Positions 8,669 through 15,942 of a DNA stretch of 39,868 bases are shown here, piece by piece (within the stretch, counting starts at the first letter, position 1; each line of letters starts with the position of its first letter). Made by a program: the position numbers and the translations under genes. The notes under the pieces are model-generated. The model had not been told where the DNA came from. It saw only the letters and a program-made list of their open reading frames with translations, and searched no databases. Source of the stretch: Eubacteriales bacterium (GTDB lineage: Bacteria > Bacillota > Clostridia > Peptostreptococcales > Anaerovoracaceae); assembly GCA_029009055.1 (NCBI GenBank), contig JAQXJR010000007.1:1-39868 (forward strand). Reading direction: 5' to 3'.

Positions 8669-8698
8669 AGTATAACGCTTGCGGGATAAGCATGTCAA
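8669..8698 (-). promoter_or_regulatory. ribD: promoter of the riboflavin operon
   Basis: Minus-strand consensus TTGACA (8698-8693), 18-bp spacer, TATACT (8674-8669). The predicted start near 8660 coincides with the first base of the FMN aptamer. Confidence 0.85.
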
Positions 8699-8828
8699 TA
8701 GTTTAACAGATTGCCAGGGCCGTTCGGGGCGAAATGTTACCGGCTGGGAAGGAAACGGGGTCGCGCGGCGGCGCGAGCCGATAAAATATATAGATTTAAT
8801 CTAAAATAAATATACATTTCGGCTGGAT

Positions 8829-8857
8829 TTTACAAGTAAATCGTATCATAGTAATAT
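8829..8857 (+). promoter_or_regulatory. promoter of the UMF1 transporter gene
   Basis: TTTACA, 17-bp spacer, TAATAT. It diverges from the rib promoter. A short CCGGG/CCCGG hairpin lies in the leader (8873-8889). Confidence 0.65.
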
Positions 8858-8909
8858 TTAGGAACGCGAAATCCGGGTTTAAAGCCCGGTAATACCGAGA
8901 GGTGGCCTC

Positions 8910-10196
8910 ATGAGCGCGAATGATTCTAATGAGAAGCTGACCAGGACAGAGATATCCTGGATACTTTATGACGTAGGCAACTCAGCCTTCACCATGCTGG
9001 CATGTTCTTTGATACCTATATGGTTTAAGACCTTGGCGATTGGAAACGGTCCAGGCCAGGTATCTTCCGATAAGGCCACAGCCTACTGGGCCTTGATAAC
9101 ATCGGTAGTAACTATAGTCACGGCCTTACTGGGACCTATCTTGGGGACGCTTATGGACTACGAGGGAAGGAAGAAGATCTTCTTCGTTTCCACAGTCGCC
9201 ATAGGGGCAGTCGGCTGCCTGCTCACAGGATTCTCTTCGAACTGGGTGATATTCATGGCAATTTACGCCGCTACCAGGATATCGTACGCTATCTCGCTCA
9301 TAGTCTATGACGCCATGCTGGGTGACGTGGCTAAGGAAGAACACCTGGACGCTGTCTCCACGTACGGTTATGGCTGGGGCTACATAGGCTCATGTGTGCC
9401 ATTTCTTATCGCCCTCGCTGCCTATATCTTAGGGCCGGACATGTTGGGTAAGATCTCCAACAGGGCTTCCATGATCATAGGTTTCGGCGTCACAGCCATC
9501 TGGTGGTTCGGGGTCAGCCTGCCGCTCATGAAGCGCTATAAGCAGATCCACTTCGTGCCTAAGGAGAAGCACGGGGTCATGCATACGCTCTCGAAACTGG
9601 GAAATACGGTGAAGACCATAGTTAAGGATGATAAGAAGGTCATGTGGTTCCTCATCGCTTTCTTCCTCTATATAGACGGCGTAGATACCATAATAGATAA
9701 CTGCATAAACGTGGGTACTGACCTGGGTCTTAACACTGTGGGCCAAGTCGTGACCCTGGTAGTGACACAGGTCGTCGCCTTCGCTTTCTCACTTCTTTTC
9801 GTGAAACTTACGAAGAAATACACAGCGACATTCCTGCTGAAGATCTGCATCCTGGGCTATTTCGTCGTCTGCCTATATGCCCTGACCCTGCACGATCTCG
9901 TGGGCTTCGCCATACTGGCTATGGGCGTAGGCATGTTCCAAGGCTCCATACAGTCCCTGTCCAGGAGCTATTTCACGAAAATAATTCCTAAGAGTAAGTC
10001 GGGCGAATACTTCGGCATATACGACATATTCTCGAAAGGCGCGTCATTCCTCGGGTCCGGTGTCCTGGCGGCAGTGAAACTTCTCGGCTACTCTGCTAAC
10101 ATAGCTGTGGCTTCACTGGCTGTATTCTTCATTCTGGGCTTCTTCCTCATGAGGGTTGCGGATAGGATCCCTGCCAGAAATTCTGAAGAGGCTTAA
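8910..10196 (+). CDS. MFS transporter of the UMF1 (Atg22-like) family
   Basis: Integral membrane protein of 428 residues with about twelve hydrophobic helices. The N-terminal 'WILYDVGNSAF' motif and the 'GPILGTLMDYEGRKK' loop between helices 2 and 3 identify the UMF1 group (TC 2.A.1.24), whose best-known member is the yeast vacuolar amino-acid exporter Atg22. Bacterial members are uncharacterised or presumed effluxers, so substrate is unknown. The ATG has GAGGTGG just upstream and its own promoter at 8829. A monocistronic or short operon with the downstream hydrolase is possible, but the hydrolase has its own -10 box. Confidence 0.9.
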   Translation: MSANDSNEKLTRTEISWILYDVGNSAFTMLACSLIPIWFKTLAIGNGPGQVSSDKATAYWALITSVVTIVTALLGPILGTLMDYEGRKKIFFVSTVAIGAVGCLLTGFSSNWVIFMAIYAATRISYAISLIVYDAMLGDVAKEEHLDAVSTYGYGWGYIGSCVPFLIALAAYILGPDMLGKISNRASMIIGFGVTAIWWFGVSLPLMKRYKQIHFVPKEKHGVMHTLSKLGNTVKTIVKDDKKVMWFLIAFFLYIDGVDTIIDNCINVGTDLGLNTVGQVVTLVVTQVVAFAFSLLFVKLTKKYTATFLLKICILGYFVVCLYALTLHDLVGFAILAMGVGMFQGSIQSLSRSYFTKIIPKSKSGEYFGIYDIFSKGASFLGSGVLAAVKLLGYSANIAVASLAVFFILGFFLMRVADRIPARNSEEA

Positions 10197-10199
10197 GGC

Positions 10200-10227
10200 T
10201 TCACCGGGCGGTCTTTCCTGCTATAAT
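10200..10227 (+). promoter_or_regulatory. promoter of the serine hydrolase gene
   Basis: TTCACC, 16-bp spacer, perfect TATAAT (10222-10227). It is followed by a 112-base leader with no other reading frame of note. Confidence 0.6.
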
Positions 10228-10339
10228 GGAAGCAGCAAACTCAGTCGCTCCGCTGAGCTGACCGTACGCGGAGCTCACCTGATCCCTGCCGGGCCGCGGA
10301 TCTTCGCGGCTTATCTATGGATGAACGGAGATAATAACA

Positions 10340-11266
10340 GTGTCAGAATTTGCTGTATATATGAAAGAGACGGTGGGACCGTACCTGGCTTCTCGGAAGG
10401 AAGAGGGATTCTTCAATAGTTTCGACGGGATCAGGCTGCGCTATAAGATATTCCGGACGGATAAAATTATACTCGATGGAAGTGTCATGATAGCGCACGG
10501 CTTCAGCGAATTTCTGGAGAAATACGATGAAGTGGTCTATCACTTTCTGAATATGGGTTTCGATGTCTACATGGTGGAGCTCAGAGGGCATGGCTATTCT
10601 GACAGGCAGGTTTCGGACCCGGAAATGGTCCATGTCAGGAGCTTTCAGGATTATATAGGGGACGTCCACTCTTTCGTCCAGGCTAAGATGCCGAGGCGGG
10701 AAGAGGGTATAAAGAGGATACTCTTCGCTCACTCCATGGGAGGCGGCATCGGAGCCAACTACATCGGGACTTACCCTGATGATTTCGACCGGGTCATCCT
10801 ATCGGCTCCTATGGTGAAGATGAGGACAGGGAGCTATCCATGGCCTGTAGCCATTGGGCTTACGAAGATTCGTTGCCGGTTGGGTAAGCGCTTTAAGTAC
10901 GCTGCCGGCCAGACAGCTTTCCCCGGACCGAAAAATGACCCAGATATGAGTGAGAAGCAGAAGTATTTCTACGATCTCAGGCTGACGGACAGGAGATTCC
11001 AGACCTGGGGAGCTTCGTACGGATGGGTCTCGGCAGCATACGATAACACGCGGGTAATAGCCGGGATCTCTCATTCTAAGGTGCCGCTTCTGGTACTGGT
11101 CCCGGGCGTTGATACGATGGTGGTGCCGGAAGCCAGCATAGCTTTCGCTAAGAGGCAGGATAAGGCTAGATTCGACTTCTTCCCGGACGGTCACCACGAG
11201 CTATTTAATGACAAAGATGAAATATCCAGTCGCTATTGGAAAGACATAACAGACTTCATAGAATAG
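10340..11266 (+). CDS. alpha/beta hydrolase, lysophospholipase / monoacylglycerol lipase type
   Basis: Cytoplasmic protein of 308 residues of the serine aminopeptidase S33 / PldB-like family (Hydrolase_4). The fold markers are in order: oxyanion strand 'MIAHGFSEF', the 'RGHGYSD' loop, the nucleophile elbow 'HSMGGG' with Ser132, a 'PGVDTMV' strand with probable acid Asp258, and 'DGHHEL' with catalytic His286. It likely cleaves an ester such as a lysophospholipid or monoglyceride; the exact substrate is inferred from family only. The GTG start is preceded by GGAG at nine bases. A UUCG-capped hairpin (11271-11290) follows the stop codon but has only a weak T run. Confidence 0.9.
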   Translation: MSEFAVYMKETVGPYLASRKEEGFFNSFDGIRLRYKIFRTDKIILDGSVMIAHGFSEFLEKYDEVVYHFLNMGFDVYMVELRGHGYSDRQVSDPEMVHVRSFQDYIGDVHSFVQAKMPRREEGIKRILFAHSMGGGIGANYIGTYPDDFDRVILSAPMVKMRTGSYPWPVAIGLTKIRCRLGKRFKYAAGQTAFPGPKNDPDMSEKQKYFYDLRLTDRRFQTWGASYGWVSAAYDNTRVIAGISHSKVPLLVLVPGVDTMVVPEASIAFAKRQDKARFDFFPDGHHELFNDKDEISSRYWKDITDFIE

Positions 11267-11351
11267 CAACAGGGCGCCTTCGGGCGCTCTTTCGTGTATA
11301 ATGGGGCTGGATCTTGATTATTATGACGCGATCGAGCGAGGATATGAGTGA

Positions 11352-12116
11352 ATGACTAACAGGGGTTATGTTCCTTCGGATACGAAAGAGTTCGGGACTG
11401 AGATAGAGATGCTTAGGAAGGCTTCCGGCGAGATACTGTATTTACTGGAGGCCGGCTACCCAGTATTGAGTGTCGTGAAGTTCGTCGGCGACCATTACCA
11501 GTTTTCGAAAAGGCAGAGGACGGCCATGACTAGGTCCATAGCGACCAGGGAGAAGGCGGGCGCCAGGTTGGCAAAGGAAATAGGACCGGAAGACCTTAAG
11601 GGCAGAACTGTATATATAGATGGCTTCAACCAGATCATAACGTTAGAAACCGCCTTCTCAGGGAATACTTTGCTGGAGGGCATGGATGGGAGCATCCGGG
11701 ATCTGGCTGGCCTGCACGGGACTTACCGGCTGATAGATAAGACAGACCTGGCTATAGAGGGAATAAAGCAGGCCTTAGAGGACAGGGGCGCCGCGAAGGC
11801 TGTCTTCTACCTGGATAAACCTGTGTCGAATTCAGGGAGACTGGCAGGCCGAATACGGGAGATTTTCAATGGGTGCACCGTGCTCTGCGACGCCCGGCTC
11901 ATCTGGAATCCTGACCTTACCCTGGTAGATATAGGGACGGAAAGGGATATGACCGAGGACGGGAGCGAGTCAGGCGGAGATGCGAGTAGTGCGTGTGTCG
12001 CGACATCGGACTCGCAGGTCCTGGATAAGTGCTGCTGCTGGTATAATCTGGCGAAAGACGTCATAGAGCGGGAGATAGGAGACTACCCATTCGTTCGGGT
12101 ATATAGGGAAGACTGA
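11352..12116 (+). CDS. DUF434/DUF5616 protein, probable PIN-like fold
   Basis: Protein of 254 residues. The first ~60 residues match DUF434 (a small helical domain with 'DHYQFSKRQRTA'). Residues ~75-245 match DUF5616: 'YIDGFNQIITLE', 'DGSIRDLAG', 'YLDKPVSNSG', and 'VATSDSQVLDK', followed by a helix. The spaced Asp residues (DGFN, DG.IRD, LDKPVS, SDS) resemble the metal site of PIN/NYN-type nucleases. I infer, without proof, a metal-dependent nuclease-like enzyme. No biochemical role is established for the family. A TATAAT at 11297 lies 50 bases upstream. Transcription ends at the GNRA-loop terminator at 12141. Confidence 0.85.
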   Translation: MTNRGYVPSDTKEFGTEIEMLRKASGEILYLLEAGYPVLSVVKFVGDHYQFSKRQRTAMTRSIATREKAGARLAKEIGPEDLKGRTVYIDGFNQIITLETAFSGNTLLEGMDGSIRDLAGLHGTYRLIDKTDLAIEGIKQALEDRGAAKAVFYLDKPVSNSGRLAGRIREIFNGCTVLCDARLIWNPDLTLVDIGTERDMTEDGSESGGDASSACVATSDSQVLDKCCCWYNLAKDVIEREIGDYPFVRVYRED

Positions 12117-12140
12117 TAAATAGTATGATTGAGGAATCAT

Positions 12141-12171
12141 GGGGGATGGCGAAAGCTGTCTCCCTTTTTTT
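12141..12171 (+). terminator. terminator after the DUF434/DUF5616 gene
   Basis: Ten-bp stem GGGGGATGGC/GCTGTCTCCC with several G-T pairs and a GAAA tetraloop. It is followed by TTTTTTT. Confidence 0.88.
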
Positions 12172-12207
12172 GCCGGAATGTATTCATGATTCCAGCCTCT
12201 TTTATTA

Positions 12208-12236
12208 TTGAAATGTAAAAATAGTGTGAATATAAT
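12208..12236 (+). promoter_or_regulatory. promoter of the TetR-galactoside cluster
   Basis: TTGAAA, exactly 17 bp, TATAAT. The predicted start near 12243 sits immediately before the inverted repeat at 12246-12273. Confidence 0.85.
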
Positions 12237-12245
12237 ATCAATAAA

Positions 12246-12273
12246 GGAAACTGAAATTTAAAAAATAGTTTCC
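12246..12273 (+). promoter_or_regulatory. inverted repeat, probable TetR operator
   Basis: Perfect GGAAACT half-sites in inverted orientation (12246-12252 and 12267-12273), separated by 14 A/T-rich bases. Position over the transcription start of the tetR gene suggests autorepression. This is inferred from placement and symmetry only. Confidence 0.6.
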
Positions 12274-12308
12274 AAATGCGTGGACGAAGAAAGGAGGCGC
12301 CGGAAGAG

Positions 12309-12905
12309 GTGGCGGATAAGCAGGACGAGAAGCTGAAAACAGAGATACTGGACGCCGTTATCGGGCTTTTTAACGAATATGGCATGAAATTCACCATGGA
12401 TCAGCTGGCGGAACGGCTGCACAGGTCTAAGAAGACTATATACAGGATATTTCCTGATAAGAAACGGCTGCTGGATCAGATGGTCGACTACGTATTCGAC
12501 AGCATTAAGGTTAGCGAACGAGAATTCCTCGTGCAGACGGACATTTCGACCGTAGATAAACTGAGGCGGGTCCTGGGGGCCATGCCGGGTCAGTTCGAGA
12601 CCGTGGATTTTAGGAAGTTATATATATTGAAAGATAAATACCCGGAACTGTACTCTCATGTCGAGAAGAGGCTGGAAACCGGCTGGGATCTCACGATAGC
12701 TCTGATAGAGCAGGGCCAGAGGGAAGGCGTGATACGGGACTTCTCCATCCCTGTTTTCAGGACCATGATGCAGGCGACGCTGGAGCAGTTCTTCCAGAGA
12801 GATATTCTGATAGAAAGCGGCATGACATATCAGAAGGCTTTAACGGAAGTCGTAGATATACTCATGCGTGGGATCATTACAGACGGAGTCGTTACAGGCG
12901 AATAA
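12309..12905 (+). CDS. TetR/AcrR-family transcriptional regulator
   Basis: DNA-binding regulator of about 198 residues. The helix-turn-helix spans 'FTMDQLAERLHRSKKTIYRIF' shortly after the N-terminus (split here as FTMDQLAERL then HRSKKTIYRIF). The C-terminal ligand domain has helices ending 'FFQRDILIESG', typical of the TetR_C forms found in Firmicutes. GTG 12309 is preceded by AGGAGG at eleven bases and a nearer GGAAGAGG. The in-frame ATG at 12276 has no ribosome site and abuts the palindrome, so the GTG is preferred, though ATG cannot be excluded. It heads a plus-strand run of a GT-B-like gene, galactoside symporter, GH36, galK and galT, and probably controls at least the next gene. The ligand is unknown. 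Confidence 0.88.
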   Translation: MADKQDEKLKTEILDAVIGLFNEYGMKFTMDQLAERLHRSKKTIYRIFPDKKRLLDQMVDYVFDSIKVSEREFLVQTDISTVDKLRRVLGAMPGQFETVDFRKLYILKDKYPELYSHVEKRLETGWDLTIALIEQGQREGVIRDFSIPVFRTMMQATLEQFFQRDILIESGMTYQKALTEVVDILMRGIITDGVVTGE

Positions 12906-12936
12906 GATTTGCTCGTAGATAATAGAAGGAGGGCAT

Positions 12937-14412
12937 ATGAAGGATAGATCGAAAGTTATTTTCGGCAATAAGATCAGCGAGAAGGACTATAAGAAGGCGG
13001 TCCAGTCTAAGGAGAAGTTCGCGAAGAAATTCGGCGATGACAGGGACGTTTCTTATCCTACGATCATTAAAGAAAATCCGTATATCGGGCCATCGCTCGG
13101 CGTGAGCGACATCAGGCTGGTGGAGGATCCGAGCGAGCGGGGCGATGAGGAATTCGACCTAGAGAAGGGCATAATAGTCGGGAACATCCGCATGGGCTTC
13201 GGCCACTACAGGATCTCCATGGCTATGGCGTCGGCTGCACACGCTCTGGGCTATAAGCCGTACTGGTTCGACCTTAACTCTTTCCCGCAGACAGCCTGCA
13301 CGAAGATCATAAGCGCTCAGAACGACCTTTATTCCATGGGCTCGAGGATCTCGCAGAAGTCTAAGGCTTTCAATAAAGTCGTCTGGGAACCGATGAATTA
13401 CGAGGGTTTCAGGAAGCTTTCATATAACTCTTCCGACCAGAAGAACGCTGAGATCATGTCAGCGGTATATAACAACATACCTAAGGAGATCCCGGTCATC
13501 GGCACTCACGTCTGGCCGGCTCAGGCAGCGGTCCACGCGGGCATGAAGCACGTAGTGAACGCCATCCCTGATAACTGGCCTATGGCATTGCACCTGGCTG
13601 AGGGCAGCGTCCACACCATCCAGACCCACCAGGCTTACCAGGGATACAGGATCCTGAACGGCATGAGGGGAGATAAGATACTTAGACCGATGCCGGCTGA
13701 CAGCCTGATCTACACGGGACATTACGTAGATGACGAGCTGGTCAGGAATATAGAGGTCGACTGCGAGGCGAGACTCGAGCGTAAGAAGACGGGAAAGCCT
13801 ATGCGCTTCCTGCTCACGATAGGTGGAGCAGGGGCTCAGAAAGAAATATTCGCGGCGATAATTAAGTACCTGATGCCTGCCATCCACTCAGGTAATGCCG
13901 CACTCTACGTAAATGTCGGGGATTATAAGAACGTCTGGACTGAGCTCACGCGCGAGATAAAGGGACTGTCCGAGGTCTCGACTGAACACTTCAACGACTG
14001 GGCAGATACTGAAGATTTCGCGGCAAAGGCATTGACCGGAGATGTGACAGGTGTCCACGCTTTCTGGCACGAAAACATATTCGAGGCTGTCTACGCAACG
14101 AACCTGCTCATGAGAAGCACAGACGTTCTGGTCACGAAGCCGAGCGAGCTCAGTTTCTACCCGGTGCCTAAGCTATTCATCCACAGGATAGGAGGCCATG
14201 AGAAGTGGGGCGCCATCCACTCGGCTGAGATAGGTGACGGCACTCTGGAATGCGAGGACATAAACCACACTATCCAGATGGTCCAGCTTTTCATGGAAGA
14301 TGACAGTTTCCTGGCGGATATGTGCCAGAATATAATCACTAATAAATCTATCGGGATCTACGACGGGGCTTATAAGTGCGTAGAGATCGCGATGGGTATG
14401 AAAAATAAATAG
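12937..14412 (+). CDS. GT-B-fold glycosyltransferase-like protein of unknown function
   Basis: Soluble protein of 491 residues. After a ~75-residue N-terminal extension, 'GIIVGNIRMGFGHYRIS' resembles the glycine-rich GxGH loop of GT28-type enzymes (MurG, MGDG and diglucosyl-diacylglycerol synthases). A second Rossmann half starts with 'FLLTIGGAGAQ' near residue 288. 'VLVTKPSELSFYPVPKLFI' near residue 394 mirrors the sugar-nucleotide-binding 'TKPGG...SEAL' region, but the usual GG is replaced by SE. I infer a GT-B fold. Activity and substrates are unknown, and loss of the double glycine may alter donor use. AGGAGG precedes the ATG, 31 bases after the TetR stop codon, so co-transcription with tetR is likely. 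Confidence 0.7.
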   Translation: MKDRSKVIFGNKISEKDYKKAVQSKEKFAKKFGDDRDVSYPTIIKENPYIGPSLGVSDIRLVEDPSERGDEEFDLEKGIIVGNIRMGFGHYRISMAMASAAHALGYKPYWFDLNSFPQTACTKIISAQNDLYSMGSRISQKSKAFNKVVWEPMNYEGFRKLSYNSSDQKNAEIMSAVYNNIPKEIPVIGTHVWPAQAAVHAGMKHVVNAIPDNWPMALHLAEGSVHTIQTHQAYQGYRILNGMRGDKILRPMPADSLIYTGHYVDDELVRNIEVDCEARLERKKTGKPMRFLLTIGGAGAQKEIFAAIIKYLMPAIHSGNAALYVNVGDYKNVWTELTREIKGLSEVSTEHFNDWADTEDFAAKALTGDVTGVHAFWHENIFEAVYATNLLMRSTDVLVTKPSELSFYPVPKLFIHRIGGHEKWGAIHSAEIGDGTLECEDINHTIQMVQLFMEDDSFLADMCQNIITNKSIGIYDGAYKCVEIAMGMKNK

Positions 14413-14539
14413 ACCGTAAGGTAATACATTTGAGGGCGCTGGGGCTAGGCGGCTTTATGGCCGTAACAGGGCGGCTTTCAGGCGGGCTCTCAGAGAGGTC
14501 ATGACGGGTTTGATTTGCTAGATTGAACAGGAGGAAATT

Positions 14540-15919
14540 ATGCGTCTAACAGTCAGGAACAAGCTGGCGTTCTGCTTCGGAGCGTTCGGTAAAGACATAG
14601 TTTATATGCTCGTGAACAGTTATTTGCTTTATTACTATAACGTGGTCATGGGGATGAGCGCGGCATTTATCGGCACGGTGCTGATGGGAGCCAGGATCTT
14701 CGACGCCTTAAACGACCCGTTCATGGGAGTTCTAGTCGCTAAGACCAGCACCCGCTGGGGCCGCTTCCGCCCTTGGATATTCTCGGGGACGGTGCTGAAC
14801 GCTGTCACGATCTACGCCCTGTTCGCTGTTCCACGCGGCATGGCTGACAGCCCTATGAGGGTCTGGATGGCTGTGTTCTACATAGCCTGGGGCGTTACAT
14901 ACACCATGATGGATATACCTTTCTGGTCCATGATCCCGGCTATAACTGATCCGGGTAAGGACAGAGAGCAGCTTTCATCATTCGCGCGTTCTGCTTCCGG
15001 TGTCGGCGACGCTGTTCCTACAGTATTAACTATGGTCGTGGTTCCTGTCCTGTCCGGAACTACAGCGCTCACAGGTTATTGGATCGGTTTCAAATACTGG
15101 GCTCTCATCATCGCGGTCGTATTCGTGATCTCCGAGGTCGTATTCTGCCTGAACGTGCCTGAGAGAAAAGCCACGAAGATGGAGTCCGTTAAGATCAGCC
15201 AGATGTTTAAGTCCCTGGTCCGCAACGATCAGGCTATGACTATCGTAGTAGCTGTCATCCTGGTCTACATGGCTCTCAACATTGTCGGCAACCTCATCCT
15301 GTATTTCTTCCAGTTCGACCTTAAGAACACGGACGTTTACAGTATATTCACCGCCGGCTGCTTCGCCGTTCAGGTCCTCTGCATGATGTTCGTGCCTGCG
15401 ATCAGAAAGAAAGTCGAGAAACTCCGCCTGTTTTCAGCGGGTGTGGTCATCCAGATCGCCGGCTTCGCCATCCTGCTCCTGCTGGCATTCTCCGGCATTT
15501 ATAAGAACGCCTGGTACCTGCTGCTGATTCCAGGCATGATCGTCTACGCCGGCTACGGTGTGCTTAACGTAATGCTGACGATCTTCCTGTCCGACTCTGT
15601 AGACTACGGCCAGGCTAAGAATGGCACCCGCGAGGAGTCCGTCATATTCTCCATGCAGACATTTACGGTGAAGCTGGCTTCCGGTCTGGCTGCCTTCGTT
15701 TCCGGAGTCGGGATCGACATGATCGGTCTTAAGACTTCTGCCGCTGTGCAAAGCGCATCCGCTTTGAATGGCCTCCGCCTGTTGGTGACAGTGCCTTCCG
15801 CTATCCTGCTCGTCGTAGCCTTCTTCGTGTTCAAGAAGTTCTATAAGCTGGATGACGCTATGATGGCTGAGGTCCAGGCTAAGATAGATCATGGCTCAGA
15901 GGCTTCAAATGAGGACTGA
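14540..15919 (+). CDS. galactoside:cation symporter, GPH/MelB family
   Basis: Twelve-helix membrane protein of 459 residues. The MelB cation-site residues are conserved at nearly identical numbers: Asp55 and Asp59 in 'DALNDPFMG', and Asp125 in 'MDIPFW' (Asp124 in Salmonella MelB). The GPH signature 'TSTRWGRFRPW' follows helix 2. With the GH36 gene 23 bases downstream, the natural substrate is probably an alpha-galactoside such as melibiose or a raffinose-type sugar; the neighbour is the basis for that inference. AGGAGG precedes the ATG. The 127-base gap upstream holds no obvious terminator or promoter. The acid-rich C-terminus is cytoplasmic. Confidence 0.92.
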   Translation: MRLTVRNKLAFCFGAFGKDIVYMLVNSYLLYYYNVVMGMSAAFIGTVLMGARIFDALNDPFMGVLVAKTSTRWGRFRPWIFSGTVLNAVTIYALFAVPRGMADSPMRVWMAVFYIAWGVTYTMMDIPFWSMIPAITDPGKDREQLSSFARSASGVGDAVPTVLTMVVVPVLSGTTALTGYWIGFKYWALIIAVVFVISEVVFCLNVPERKATKMESVKISQMFKSLVRNDQAMTIVVAVILVYMALNIVGNLILYFFQFDLKNTDVYSIFTAGCFAVQVLCMMFVPAIRKKVEKLRLFSAGVVIQIAGFAILLLLAFSGIYKNAWYLLLIPGMIVYAGYGVLNVMLTIFLSDSVDYGQAKNGTREESVIFSMQTFTVKLASGLAAFVSGVGIDMIGLKTSAAVQSASALNGLRLLVTVPSAILLVVAFFVFKKFYKLDDAMMAEVQAKIDHGSEASNED

Positions 15920-15942
15920 TAATAGAGAGCCGGAGATTAGAT

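Noticed and set aside
12276-12308. ATG 12276 as start of the TetR gene
   Set aside because: No ribosome site and only three bases after the palindrome; GTG 12309 has AGGAGG upstream. It remains a possible alternative.
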